From Streptomyces asiaticus (GTDB lineage Bacteria; Actinomycetota; Actinomycetes; Streptomycetales; Streptomycetaceae): a DNA stretch of 64,000 nt. Within the stretch, counting starts at the first letter, position 1. Each line of letters begins with the position of its first letter. The notes below the pieces were generated by a model. The model was given only the letters and a program-made list of their open reading frames with translations, had not been told where the DNA came from and did no database searches. The position numbers were made by a program, and so were the translations under genes. The stretch is taken from assembly GCF_018138715.1 (NCBI RefSeq), contig NZ_JAGSHX010000006.1:6572001-6636000 (forward strand), given 5' to 3'. This document shows, piece by piece, positions 21,705 to 30,648 of the stretch.

Positions 21705-23645
21705 CTAGCGCAGGGAGCCCATCCGGTCACCGTTCGCCAGGCGAGCCCTCAGGTCGGCGCGGGCGCCTGCCTTCGCGGGGAGGGTCAGGCCGCGGCCGTA
21801 GGAGCGGCCCCGGACGCCGCCGGTGGCGACGATGCCGGTCACCTGGCGGCTTCCGGCGGCCAGCAGATACCAGTGGCCGGACCGCGCCTTCCACAGCACC
21901 CCCGCCAGCACCCGCGGCTCGCGCGGGCCGCAGGCGGGGGAGTTGTCGGCGCCGGCCGCGACCGCGCCCGCCTTGCCCCGGCGGGTGTCCCAGGGCTGGA
22001 ACTGGGCCAGGACCTTGCTGCCCGTGCCCCGCCAGGTGTCGGCGCGGGTGCACAGCCAGGCGGCGTGGCCGCCCGCCTCCGGCAGGGCCTGGGCGGCGAA
22101 CCGCCAGGCGTTGACCGAGCGCACCCCGCGCCCCCGCATCATCGCCAGCCGACAGCCGGTCCTGGCCCAGCTCACCCGGGCCGCCCGCCCCGCCACATCG
22201 CGCACCCCGGCGCCCGGGGTGCCGTAGGTGAGCCGGGCCGGGGCCAGTTCGCCGAGGTCGGCCACCAGCCGTGAGCCGAACTGGAGCGCGGGCCAGCCAC
22301 GGCAGGGACGCAGCCGCGGAACGGTGCGCACCGGGTCGGTCACCCCGTCCCCGGTGCGGCGCAGCGCGCGCGGCGCCATGGCCGGGTGCAGCAGATCCCG
22401 CACCCAGGCGTGCCGCACCCAAGGGGCGGTCAGATAGCGGACGTTGCCGTCCGTGCGGCTGAGGACCAGCGCGGTCGAGGTGCCCGCGTCGGCGGCGTCC
22501 AGCCGGGCGAAGTCCAGCGCGACCGCGCGGCCCTTGCTCGCCTCCGCGTACCGCGCCACCCGCAGCCCGTCGTACAGCAGCACCACCGTGACCTGGTCCA
22601 CCTCGCCCGCGAACAGCAGCTGCGGCGGCCCCGACGGCGGCCCGGACTGCGTGCCCATGGTGGCCGACACCCGCACCGAACCGCCCGGCCGCGCCCATAC
22701 GGCCAGCGCGCGGCGCAGCAGCGCGGTGTCCCGGACCCGGTCGCCGCGCGCGGGCCAGGAGGAGAAGTCGGCGCGGGAGGCGGTGCGCCAGGCGTCGGGC
22801 GCGGCTCGGGTCAACCTGTCCGGGTCCAGGGCCCGTTCGGAGGCGGGATTGCGGGCGTACGAGGGCGCGGCGGCGCCGCTCGGCCCCCAGCCCCGGCCCG
22901 GCATCCCCAGCAGCGTCCCGCACACCACCAGCGCCACCACGGCCACCAGCACCGCCCGCAGATGTTGACGGCGGCGCATCAGATCGGTGGGCCGCGCCTG
23001 GAGCGAACACGGGTCGAACTCGGCGGACTCCAGCAGCGATTCATCCCGGCTGCCCGCCGGATCCGGCACCGACTCCGCCTCGTCCACCGCGTCCCGCGCG
23101 TCGGCGACCCCGGCGGCGCGCAGCAGGGCGCGCGTCTCGTGCTCGTCGAGCTGCTCCAGCTCCAGCAGGACGTAGGCGGCGCGGCCGGGTCCTGACAGCT
23201 CCGACAGCGCCTTCTCCAGGGCGAGTTCATCGGCCCCGCCGGAGCGCGGGAACAGCCGCAGCCCGAACACCTGCGGCAGCGCCGGGGGCCGCTGCCACCA
23301 GGGCCGCTGCCGGGCGGCGCGCAGCGCCAGGCGGAGCACCCGCAGCCGCACATAGGCGTAGCCGGTGTCGGCCCCCGGGCCCTTCGTCCCGCGCTGCCAG
23401 GGCAGTTCGACATCGGGGTGCGGGTCCGGGCCCGTGCCGTAGCCCCGGTTGCGGGGCAGGGCGCGCTGGGCGAGGGCGTGTGCCGCGAGCACCCGGCGGG
23501 TGCGCCCGATGCCCGGCGGCAGGATGAGATACGCGAGCCGCACCAGCCGCGGGTAGTGCTCGACGATGGCGGCCTCGGCCTGCTCGACGTCGATCAGGCC
23601 GGTGGTTTCGTCGTCGGTGGCGACTGTCGCCTGGTGCTGGTCCAC
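21705..23645 (-). CDS. Membrane-anchored protein with sigma-factor-like N-terminus, function unknown
   Basis: A 646-residue protein. Residues ~20-65 (AAIVEHYPRLVRLAYLILPPG) resemble region 2 of extracytoplasmic-function sigma factors. Residues ~140-185 (ELSGPGRAAYVLLELEQLDEHETRALLRAAGV) resemble their region 4. A single transmembrane helix at about 230-250 (AVLVAVVALVVCGTLLG) is followed by a ~390-residue, probably extracytoplasmic, domain I do not recognise. Predicted topology: sigma-like part inside, unknown sensor outside. GTG start at 23645, without a clear Shine-Dalgarno. Homologues appear to be common in streptomycetes as hypothetical proteins; no function is claimed. Confidence 0.8.
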   Translation of the reverse strand: MDQHQATVATDDETTGLIDVEQAEAAIVEHYPRLVRLAYLILPPGIGRTRRVLAAHALAQRALPRNRGYGTGPDPHPDVELPWQRGTKGPGADTGYAYVRLRVLRLALRAARQRPWWQRPPALPQVFGLRLFPRSGGADELALEKALSELSGPGRAAYVLLELEQLDEHETRALLRAAGVADARDAVDEAESVPDPAGSRDESLLESAEFDPCSLQARPTDLMRRRQHLRAVLVAVVALVVCGTLLGMPGRGWGPSGAAAPSYARNPASERALDPDRLTRAAPDAWRTASRADFSSWPARGDRVRDTALLRRALAVWARPGGSVRVSATMGTQSGPPSGPPQLLFAGEVDQVTVVLLYDGLRVARYAEASKGRAVALDFARLDAADAGTSTALVLSRTDGNVRYLTAPWVRHAWVRDLLHPAMAPRALRRTGDGVTDPVRTVPRLRPCRGWPALQFGSRLVADLGELAPARLTYGTPGAGVRDVAGRAARVSWARTGCRLAMMRGRGVRSVNAWRFAAQALPEAGGHAAWLCTRADTWRGTGSKVLAQFQPWDTRRGKAGAVAAGADNSPACGPREPRVLAGVLWKARSGHWYLLAAGSRQVTGIVATGGVRGRSYGRGLTLPAKAGARADLRARLANGDRMGSLR

Positions 23646-23679
23646 GGTTCGTGAACGAGTGGCGGGCCGGGTTGGTCAC

Positions 23680-23725
23680 CTAGGGGCGGGGAGGGAACAG
23701 CCCGCCGCAGGCGGCACGACCGCCA
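23680..23725. repeat. Dispersed palindromic element (reverse form)
   Basis: CTAGGGGCGGGGAGGGAACA followed by GCCCGCCGCAGGCGGCACG, the reverse arrangement of the elements at 20841 and 60481. It sits just after the stop of the GH89 gene on the minus strand, consistent with a terminator. Confidence 0.6.
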
Positions 23726-23755
23726 GCCCCTAAGCCCCGCCCCGACGCCAACCCG

Positions 23756-26700
23756 CTACGGCGTACTCGTCCTCCAGCCGCTGAACTCGACCGTCCCCCG
23801 GGCCCCCGTGCCCCCGTTCGCCGCACTCATGAAGATCCCGGCGTCCTGCGCGGCCGCCCCGCCCGGTGCCGTCACCGTGGCCACCTTCCGCCAGCTCGCG
23901 CCGTCGTCGGTGGACAGCTCGCCGGTGTAGGAGGTGGCGGCGGTGCGGATCAGCCGCAGCAGTACGGGCGCCTTGACGCCGGTGATCCGCTGGTAGGTGT
24001 CCAGCGTGCCGTCGCCGCCCGAGTCGTACGACAGGACGACGCCGTTGGCCGGGGTGACGGAGAGGTTCACCAAGCCGGGGGAGCCCGCCGTGGCGAGGTC
24101 GTCGCGGACGATGATCCCGGCCCGCGCCCAGGGCCCGGTGACCGCCTGGGCGTCCACCTTCACGGTGACGGCCGTGCCCACCGTAAGGACGCCATCGCGG
24201 TAGACGGAGCCGAATTCGGCGGTGCCCTTCCACAGGTCCTGGCCCGCGCCGTCGATCGCGAACCGCTCGTCCACCTGCCCGAAGACCGCACCGCTGTTGG
24301 TGACCGTCCGCATCCCCTCCGCCAGCGGTCCGGCGATCCACAGCGTCCCGGTGCGCACGGCCCGCACCCGCTCCTCGCCCTTCGGCCCGTACGTCACGCC
24401 CAGCTCGTACGGCAGCGGCTTGAGCGGGTGCTCCAGCGGCTCGTCGGGCGCGCTCGCCCGCCAGCGGACCTCGCCGGTGCCGCCCGCCGGGACGCCCGGC
24501 AGCCGGGTCGGCCCGTCCGGGGACGGGTCGAGACCGGTCACGGTGAGGTCGAAGTCGACGCGGCCGGTGGGGCGCAGCCCGTTGACGTTGCGCAGGGCGG
24601 CGGTGAGGGACGCGGAGCCGCCGGGCGGCAGGGTGGCGGGCTCGGCGGTGACGGTCAGCGTGCCCTGGTACGGGGCCTTGGCCAGCGCCTCGTACACCCG
24701 CTGGGCGGTGCGGTGGGCATCCGCCGTCGGCCGCACCGGGTAGCTCTTGCGCTCGCGCGTCCACGGCTCCTCGACGGCGAACCAGTCGAAGGCGCGCGGC
24801 GCCCGGTTCTCCGCCAGCGCGTCCTCCAGCTCGTCCAGATAGGACTGCCACTGGGGGAGGTGGAAGTCGGCGATGAGGCCGCTCCAGTCGCGGTTGGCGT
24901 AGTTGGCCAGCTTGCCGCCGTCGGCCGTGGCGCGGTCCGCCCAGGTGGTGATGAGGGTGCGCGCGGCCCGCTCCAGCTGGGCCGACTCCGTATCGCCCGA
25001 CGCCATCCGCTTGGCGTCCTCGAGCCATGGCCCCAGCAGGAACCGCCGGTGGGCGCCGGTCATGTCGTCGCTGAGCCGCATCAGCTTGAGCCACAGCCGG
25101 GCCAGCGTCTTGAAGGCATCGCGGTCCTTACGGACGTAGGCGTCCTGGAGCTGCGGGATCAGCTGCCAGGAGCGGTTGGCGAGCGCCTGCCGGGCGATGT
25201 CGGTGAGGTCGTGGCGGTAGGCGTCGCTGTCGCGCAGCCCGGCGCGCACGCCCAGCAGCGCCGCGAAGGCCACGTCGAAACCGGCCGGGTCGAAGGCGGG
25301 GGTGTGGGTCGCGTAGTTGGTGCCAGAACGGGCGGTCAGGGAGGGCCGGGCGGCGAACACCGAGTCATGCGGGCGGCCGTCCTTGCTGCTGATCTCGTAC
25401 GCGGTGTCGCGCAGCGCGGCGAACGCCTCCCGGGCCCTGGCGTCCCGTCCGCCGTAGCGCACATCGGCGTAGGAGCGGAACCACTCGGCCCGGTCCACCG
25501 CCTCATCCCGCCACGCCAACTCGCTGAACAGCTCGAGCGCGGCCGGATCCCGCTCGACGGCCTCCGGCATATAGGCCGTGCCGACCAGCTTGCTGCCCGG
25601 TTTGTCGCGCCATACGGTGAACCGCTTGGTCCACATATGGGTCTTGGCGCCGATCGTGGTGCGGCCGCCGAAGTTGGGGATGGTGCCGAACGCGTACGGC
25701 ACCGCACCCCAGTCCTTCTCCCGGTCGGTGACGGTGTCCAGGTCCGACAGGCCGTCCACGATGAACATCCGGTCGTGGTCGACGGCGTCCAGCAGATCGC
25801 GGCGCGGGTTCTCCTGCCAGCCGAGGATCACCCAGGTGGCGCCGGGGCGGGCGGTCCGGAGCGAGGTCTCCACGGCGCGGGCGGCCTCCGGCACGGGCAC
25901 GTCACCGGGGTCGCCGCCCTCGTGCAGCAGGTCCATCTTGAACAGCTCGGCATCGCCGAACAGTTCGGCCTGATGGCGGTAGAAGGCGGCGGCCACCTTC
26001 CGGAACACCTCGGTCCGCGGGTCGAGCCAGTCGGGCCGCCGGAGCCCGTTCCAGTCGCCCTGCGGAACCGTACGGCCCCCCGGGTTGCGGTCCGCGAAGC
26101 CGTCCGGGACGGTGCCGAAGTAGCCGGGGAACACCGGCCGCATGCCCAGCTCCCGCAGCCGGTCGGCGATCCGCCGCCCCAGCTCGGTGCGCTTGGCCAG
26201 GAGCGCGGCGGACACCGGGCCGCCGTAACCGCTCATGTTCTGGAGCAGCCACCACGGCTGGTGGGAGGGGGCGGGGAGCCAGGCCCGCGCCTCGTCCTCC
26301 GTATACCCGAAGTCCTGGAGCAGCCGGTGGTAGACGCCTTCCTGACCTGCGGTGACCAGCAGTTCGTTGCAGCCGTGCAGGGCCGCGATGTCGATCAGGT
26401 GCTCCCAGCGGTCCCAGTCGGCGAACGGCGCGGTGTAGCCGTCGTGGGTGTCGTTGAACGCGAAGCGGTGCGGGAGCGCGGTCGAGCGGGTGACCCGTTT
26501 GGCGGGCGCGGGCAGCTTCCCCGGCAGGTTCAGCTGATCGCCGGCCCAGGTGATCTGGGCGTGGCAGGTGTACTTGAGGTACCAGTGCACCCCGGTGAGC
26601 AGCACCGCCGGGCTGGTCCCGGAGACCGTCAGCCGCCCCGCGGACCCGCCGACCTCGAACCGCTCCTCATCGCCCCGCTTCTCCACCGCCACCAGCCGGA

Positions 26701-26890
26701 ACTGATCGGCGTGCGTCGGCAGCAGCCGCCGCAGGGCGGCGCGCGCGGGAGCGGTGTCGAATGCGGTCACTGCGGTGTCCTGTGCGTCGTGCGGTTCGTC
26801 GGCCATCGCCGGTAACCGGCTCCCCAGCGTGGCCCCGGCCCCCAGTGCTCCGGCGGTTCCGATCAGCGTGCGTCTGCTCAGGTCGCTCAT
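23756..26890 (-). CDS. Secreted GH89 alpha-N-acetylglucosaminidase
   Basis: A 1044-residue secreted enzyme. The N-terminus has a twin-arginine signal (LSRRTLIGTAGA). The GH89 core follows: an N-terminal domain, then the catalytic barrel with FNDTHDGYTAPFADWDRWE, AALHGCNELLVTAGQEGVYHR, LLHEGGDPGD and TAYMPEAVERDP; the two Glu residues in the last motifs are candidate catalytic acids. About residues 755-850 look like a NEW3-type beta domain, and the last ~190 resemble a concanavalin-like module. GH89 enzymes remove alpha-linked GlcNAc from glycans; the natural substrate here is unknown. ATG at 26890 follows a GGGGGG tract. Confidence 0.9.
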   Translation of the reverse strand: MSDLSRRTLIGTAGALGAGATLGSRLPAMADEPHDAQDTAVTAFDTAPARAALRRLLPTHADQFRLVAVEKRGDEERFEVGGSAGRLTVSGTSPAVLLTGVHWYLKYTCHAQITWAGDQLNLPGKLPAPAKRVTRSTALPHRFAFNDTHDGYTAPFADWDRWEHLIDIAALHGCNELLVTAGQEGVYHRLLQDFGYTEDEARAWLPAPSHQPWWLLQNMSGYGGPVSAALLAKRTELGRRIADRLRELGMRPVFPGYFGTVPDGFADRNPGGRTVPQGDWNGLRRPDWLDPRTEVFRKVAAAFYRHQAELFGDAELFKMDLLHEGGDPGDVPVPEAARAVETSLRTARPGATWVILGWQENPRRDLLDAVDHDRMFIVDGLSDLDTVTDREKDWGAVPYAFGTIPNFGGRTTIGAKTHMWTKRFTVWRDKPGSKLVGTAYMPEAVERDPAALELFSELAWRDEAVDRAEWFRSYADVRYGGRDARAREAFAALRDTAYEISSKDGRPHDSVFAARPSLTARSGTNYATHTPAFDPAGFDVAFAALLGVRAGLRDSDAYRHDLTDIARQALANRSWQLIPQLQDAYVRKDRDAFKTLARLWLKLMRLSDDMTGAHRRFLLGPWLEDAKRMASGDTESAQLERAARTLITTWADRATADGGKLANYANRDWSGLIADFHLPQWQSYLDELEDALAENRAPRAFDWFAVEEPWTRERKSYPVRPTADAHRTAQRVYEALAKAPYQGTLTVTAEPATLPPGGSASLTAALRNVNGLRPTGRVDFDLTVTGLDPSPDGPTRLPGVPAGGTGEVRWRASAPDEPLEHPLKPLPYELGVTYGPKGEERVRAVRTGTLWIAGPLAEGMRTVTNSGAVFGQVDERFAIDGAGQDLWKGTAEFGSVYRDGVLTVGTAVTVKVDAQAVTGPWARAGIIVRDDLATAGSPGLVNLSVTPANGVVLSYDSGGDGTLDTYQRITGVKAPVLLRLIRTAATSYTGELSTDDGASWRKVATVTAPGGAAAQDAGIFMSAANGGTGARGTVEFSGWRTSTP

Positions 26891-27065
26891 GCGCCCCCCA
26901 ACGGACAACGGACAACGGCCAATGGGTCATATGGACAAGGCACTTAACCAGCGTTGTGGGGTGGGAGCAATGGGGCGCACGGGAGGCCCCGGCCCCGGGC
27001 CCAGCCGACCCGTCCTGGCCGACCGGCTCCGGCGGGCCGGGGCACGGCCGACCGGCTCCGGCGGC

Positions 27066-27710
27066 TCAGCCCCGGTCGAGGTAGGCCAGCACCGCGAGCA
27101 CCCGCCGGTTGTTGTCGTCCGACGGCGGCAGGCCGAGCTTGCCGAAGATATTGGAGGTGTGCTTGGCGACCGCCCGCTCGGTGACGAACAGCTGCGCCGC
27201 GATCGCCGTGTTCGACCGCCCCTCCGCCATCAGCTCCATCACCTCCAGCTCCCGTGGCGTCAGCCGCCCCAGCGGGCGGTCCTGGGCGCGCCGGTCCAGC
27301 AGCTGCGAGATCACCTGCGGATCCATCGCGGTGCCCCCGGCGGCGACCCGCCGCACCGCGTCGATGAACTGATCGGCGTCGAAGACCCGGTCCTTGAGCA
27401 GATAGCCGATGCCCCCGCTGCCGTCCGCGAGCAGCTCCCGCGCGTACAACTGCTCCACATGCTGCGACAGCACCAGCACCGGCAGCGGCCGCGCCCGCCG
27501 CGCCGCCAGCGCGCACTGGAGTCCCTCGTCGCTGAACGACGGCGGCAGCCGCACATCCACCACCGCCACATCCGGCTCCAGCTCGGCCAGCGCCTTGCTC
27601 AGCTCGGGCCCGCTCTCCACGGCGGCCACGACCTCGAAGTCGTACGCCTCCAGCATGCGCACCAGCCCGTCCCGCAACAGGAACAGATCCTCGGCGACCA
27701 CAACACGCAC
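27066..27710 (-). CDS. NarL/FixJ-family response regulator
   Basis: A 214-residue response regulator. The receiver domain (about 1-120) has the acidic pair in VVVAEDLF, phospho-acceptor Asp in VAVVDVRLPP and Lys in GYLLKDR. The LuxR-type HTH (about 145-205) has LTPRELEVMELMAEGRSN. GTG start at 27710, preceded by GGAGCAG. It is separated from its likely kinase (30638-31912) by the coupled ARPP-2-like and TROVE genes, all on the same strand, so the four genes may be one regulatory unit. Confidence 0.93.
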   Translation of the reverse strand: MRVVVAEDLFLLRDGLVRMLEAYDFEVVAAVESGPELSKALAELEPDVAVVDVRLPPSFSDEGLQCALAARRARPLPVLVLSQHVEQLYARELLADGSGGIGYLLKDRVFDADQFIDAVRRVAAGGTAMDPQVISQLLDRRAQDRPLGRLTPRELEVMELMAEGRSNTAIAAQLFVTERAVAKHTSNIFGKLGLPPSDDNNRRVLAVLAYLDRG

Positions 27711-27789
27711 GGCTGCTCCATGACGTCCTCGGGCCCCGGGCGGGGACACGGCCGAATCGCTGTCGAATCTACCGCGCCGGGGGCCGCCG

Positions 27790-28953
27790 CTACCGGCCCC
27801 GGCGCGCTTCCGCCCGGTAGTGGTCCAGCACGTCCTGCCGCAGCAGCGCCCCGAAGCCCGCCGCCTCGAGGCGCAGCGCCAGCTGGGCGGGGGTGACACC
27901 GAGGAGACCGGCCGCCGCCGCCAGGTTCCAGTCGGCCGCGGCGAGGCGGGTGAGCAGATGGCCGCGGCGGACCTGGTGTTCGGAGAGGCGGAAGGTCTTG
28001 AGATAGGCGAGGCGGCCGTCCTCGTGGGTGATGGTCTCGCCGATGTGCTGCTCGGCGCGGCGGTGGAACGGCGGCAGGAAGCGCGACAGGGCGAACGGCC
28101 CCATGCGGCGCACCCGCTGGACCTCGTACGCGGTGTCCAGCAGCCCGCCCGCGAGCGCGGTGGTGTGGAAGTCCGCCCACTCCGCCCGCTGCCGGGCCGC
28201 CTCGGCGCGCAGCCCGGCCAGGGAGGACACCGCACCGTCCGCTATCCGCGCCCGGAAGTCGGGCACGGGCCCGTACAGCATCGCGTAGTGGTACACCAGC
28301 TCCCCGTACAGATCGTGCAGCAGCGACGGATGCAGGGCGCGGTAGTCGTCCGGATGCGGTACGACGAAGGCGGCGGCGAGCGCGTCGGCGGCGTAGAGCA
28401 GCACCCCGCACTGGCCCGGGTGGATCTCGAAGACCCGGAGCGCGTCGCCCAGACCCGCCACCTCGGCGCCGGTGTACGCCTGCTCGACCCGTGGCGACAG
28501 ACCATGGCTGACCGCCCGGTGCGACCACTCCTCCCACACCACCGCCGGGCCGCCGAAGTGCAGGGCGAGATAGCCCTCCAGCGCGAGGTGCAGGGGGAGG
28601 AAGCGCAGCCGGTTCCGGTCGACGCGGCGCGCCATCCGGCGGTGGAGGCGCAGGGAGACGCACGGCGGCGGGTCGGCCCGCCGCTCGTCCCCCTGCCGCA
28701 GCCGGGTGCCGTACGCCGCGGCCGGGGTCCCGTCGGCCGTCCAGGTGGCGACGAAACCGTGCGGAATGTAGGCGTAGTACGCCGTGCGCCGGTCCAGCGC
28801 GACGGCGGCGAGGTCGTCGCCGTAGAGCCGGGCGTCCAGCCGCAGATCGGCGATCGGCTCGTCCCGGACGAGGGGCACCAGCCGGATCGCGCCCCAGGTC
28901 TGGGCGGGCAGGGCGGTCAGCCCGGCCAGATCGAGCGTCGTGGTGGTCGTCAT
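27790..28953 (-). CDS. ARPP-2-like protein, coupled to the TROVE gene
   Basis: A 387-residue protein, probably cytoplasmic. I match it from memory to the ARPP-2 family (a domain found with ADP-ribosylglycohydrolase and phosphatase genes), with moderate certainty. Seen features: a mixed alpha/beta body (ARLYGDDLAAVALDRRTAYYAYIPHG; FGGPAVVWEEWSH; VFEIHPGQCGVLLYAAD) and a C-terminal helix-turn-helix-like segment (LAAADWNLAAAAGLLGVTPAQLALRL) of FIS type. Its ATG overlaps the stop of the upstream TROVE gene by ATGA, so the two proteins are made together. ATG is preceded by GGAGG. Confidence 0.72.
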   Translation of the reverse strand: MTTTTTLDLAGLTALPAQTWGAIRLVPLVRDEPIADLRLDARLYGDDLAAVALDRRTAYYAYIPHGFVATWTADGTPAAAYGTRLRQGDERRADPPPCVSLRLHRRMARRVDRNRLRFLPLHLALEGYLALHFGGPAVVWEEWSHRAVSHGLSPRVEQAYTGAEVAGLGDALRVFEIHPGQCGVLLYAADALAAAFVVPHPDDYRALHPSLLHDLYGELVYHYAMLYGPVPDFRARIADGAVSSLAGLRAEAARQRAEWADFHTTALAGGLLDTAYEVQRVRRMGPFALSRFLPPFHRRAEQHIGETITHEDGRLAYLKTFRLSEHQVRRGHLLTRLAAADWNLAAAAGLLGVTPAQLALRLEAAGFGALLRQDVLDHYRAEARRGR

Positions 28954-30440
28954 GGTGCCTCCGGCAGTGGCTCGTCCGGCTCCGGCCGGTCCAGGAAGTG
29001 CCGTACCCGGGCGTCGAGATGGGCCCGCAGCTCGGCAAGGCCGGTACGCCCCTCCGCGAACCGCGCGAACTCCACCAGCGTCGGCAGGTCCTCCGCGTCC
29101 CGCACCCCGGCCGTGGGCACGCCCGGCGCCAGCCGCCGTACGTCGAAGCCCTCCGCGTCATAGACCGGGTTGAGGTGCACTACCCCGGTGTGGTGGCCGG
29201 GGTCGAGGCGGGTGCGCCAGACCCGCAGCACCTCTCCGGCCAGTCCGGGCGGTGCGTTGTCCCAGCCGTCGGAGACGATCAGCAGCCGGTCCGGCCGGTG
29301 CTCCAGCGCGTCCAGGATCCGCTCGCCGAGCGGCGTGGGGCCGTACGGATACCGCAGCAGCGGATCCCGGCCGCCCGACAACCACAGCGGCATGAACTCC
29401 TCCGCCAGTGCTTCCAGCAGGAAGTGACAGCCGAGCGCGACGGCGAGCGGGCGGCGCCGCTTCCGCGTGGAGCCGAAGGAGGAGAAGCTGTCGTCGAGGA
29501 CCGCCGCGACCCGGCCCCAGGTACCGGCCCGGGCGCCCGCCGCGCGCCGTGCGGCGGCGCGCAGCGCGGCGGTCAACTCGGCGCGGCGCGCGGCCCGTTC
29601 GTCCAGCGGGAGCGAGAGCACATAGGTCGCCAGCCGGGTCAGCGGCATGGTGGCCAGATCCGCCCGTACGGAGTCGGCCCCGGCCGCGCGGGCCGCGCCC
29701 TGGAGCCGCAGCCGCTCCAGCCGGGTGAGCCGCGGGGCGATCCGCTGCAGGAAGACCTCGCGGTCGATGCCGTGCTTGGCCGCGAAGCCCTCGGCGACGG
29801 TGTACGGGAGCTCGTACACCGCGGACTGCTCGTAGTGGGCGCGGCGCCACGCCTCCAGCAGCGGGGAGCCGAATCCCTCGCTCCGGCGGCCGACCGGCTC
29901 GAAGAGGAACGGGCCGAGGTCGCCGTCGAGCCGCAGATGCGCGTGGCGGACCGCCGACTTGACGGCTCCCCGGTACTTCACCGCGTCGAACGCCGGATCG
30001 GGGCGGGCCGCCAGCCAGTCCCGGACGATGGCGCGGGTGCGGCGGTTGTTGACCCCGGCTCGGCGCAGCCCGCGGAACAGCCGGTAGACCCGGGGCGGCG
30101 GAAGGGCGGCGAGCCGCCGGGCGATCAGCCGGCCCTCGGTCCGGCGCTGTTCCGGTGTGGCCTCCTTGGCGCTCTCCAGCAGCCGCCGAACGATCAGCGC
30201 CGCGTTGTGGTCATTGATGTTCAGCGCGAGGGTCGCCGCGTACAGATCCCGGTAGTTCCCGAGCATGTAGGCGTGCAGGAAGTCGAGCGACATGCGCTGC
30301 TCGCCCGCGTCGGAGTGGAACTCCCGCTGCCCCGTCGAGGTGATGGCCGCGTTGACGAACAGCAGGACGTCCTCGGCCGCGACCAGATCGGCCGGGGTCT
30401 CCATGGGGGACTGCGTTTCCATGGGGGACAGCGTCTCCAT
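28950..30440 (-). CDS. TROVE/vWA-domain protein (Ro60-like)
   Basis: A 496-residue protein. The N-terminal ~270 residues are helical and resemble TROVE (Ro60) domains, for example NRRTRAIVRDWLAAR and the following AVKYRGAVKSAVRHAH. The C-terminal part is a von Willebrand A domain with a MIDAS motif DxSxS in LDDSFSSFG (about residue 315) and a later LLIVSDGWDN. Ro proteins bind Y-type RNAs and help in RNA quality control. The first of three Met-Glu-Thr repeats (METLSP, METQSP, METPAD) is taken as the start, because GGAGG lies 5 nt upstream of 30440; later ATGs at 30422 and 30404 are possible. Confidence 0.8.
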   Translation of the reverse strand: METLSPMETQSPMETPADLVAAEDVLLFVNAAITSTGQREFHSDAGEQRMSLDFLHAYMLGNYRDLYAATLALNINDHNAALIVRRLLESAKEATPEQRRTEGRLIARRLAALPPPRVYRLFRGLRRAGVNNRRTRAIVRDWLAARPDPAFDAVKYRGAVKSAVRHAHLRLDGDLGPFLFEPVGRRSEGFGSPLLEAWRRAHYEQSAVYELPYTVAEGFAAKHGIDREVFLQRIAPRLTRLERLRLQGAARAAGADSVRADLATMPLTRLATYVLSLPLDERAARRAELTAALRAAARRAAGARAGTWGRVAAVLDDSFSSFGSTRKRRRPLAVALGCHFLLEALAEEFMPLWLSGGRDPLLRYPYGPTPLGERILDALEHRPDRLLIVSDGWDNAPPGLAGEVLRVWRTRLDPGHHTGVVHLNPVYDAEGFDVRRLAPGVPTAGVRDAEDLPTLVEFARFAEGRTGLAELRAHLDARVRHFLDRPEPDEPLPEAP

Positions 30441-30513
30441 GGGGGCCTCCGGCGACGGGGTGCGGGAGCCGGCCGGGGAATGGGGGCACGAACTGCGAAT
30501 CGTCGCTTAGCAG

Positions 30514-30544
30514 GCGGGTTCCGGAAGTCGCACCGGAGTCCCGC
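30514..30544. terminator. Hairpin between kinase and TROVE genes (terminator or structured RNA)
   Basis: GCGGG (30514-30518) pairs with CCCGC (30540-30544), and inside it TCCGG (30520-30524) pairs with CCGGA (30533-30537), with an 8-nt loop. It may end the kinase transcript or be in the leader of the TROVE/ARPP-2 transcript. Because Ro proteins bind small structured RNAs, an RNA role should be kept open, but nothing here proves one. Confidence 0.4.
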
Positions 30545-30592
30545 GGCCGGCACCGGCACGCTAACACCGGGGCGGCGCGCCCCGCCGCCGGA

Positions 30593-30648
30593 TTTTCCCC
30601 GGCGGCGGGTCATCTGGCGGCTTTCCCCGGCGGTGGGTCATCTGGCGG
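30593..30648. repeat. 28-bp tandem duplication over the kinase stop codon
   Basis: Two adjacent copies, 30593-30620 and 30621-30648, share TTTCCCCGGCGG, then GGGTCATCTGGCGG with one difference. The second copy contains the kinase stop codon, so the first is a duplicate of the gene's last codons and downstream sequence. Confidence 0.8.

Noticed and set aside
24428..26815. A 795-residue open frame antisense to the GH89 gene
   Set aside because: The opposite strand encodes a clear GH89 enzyme with catalytic motifs; this one has none.
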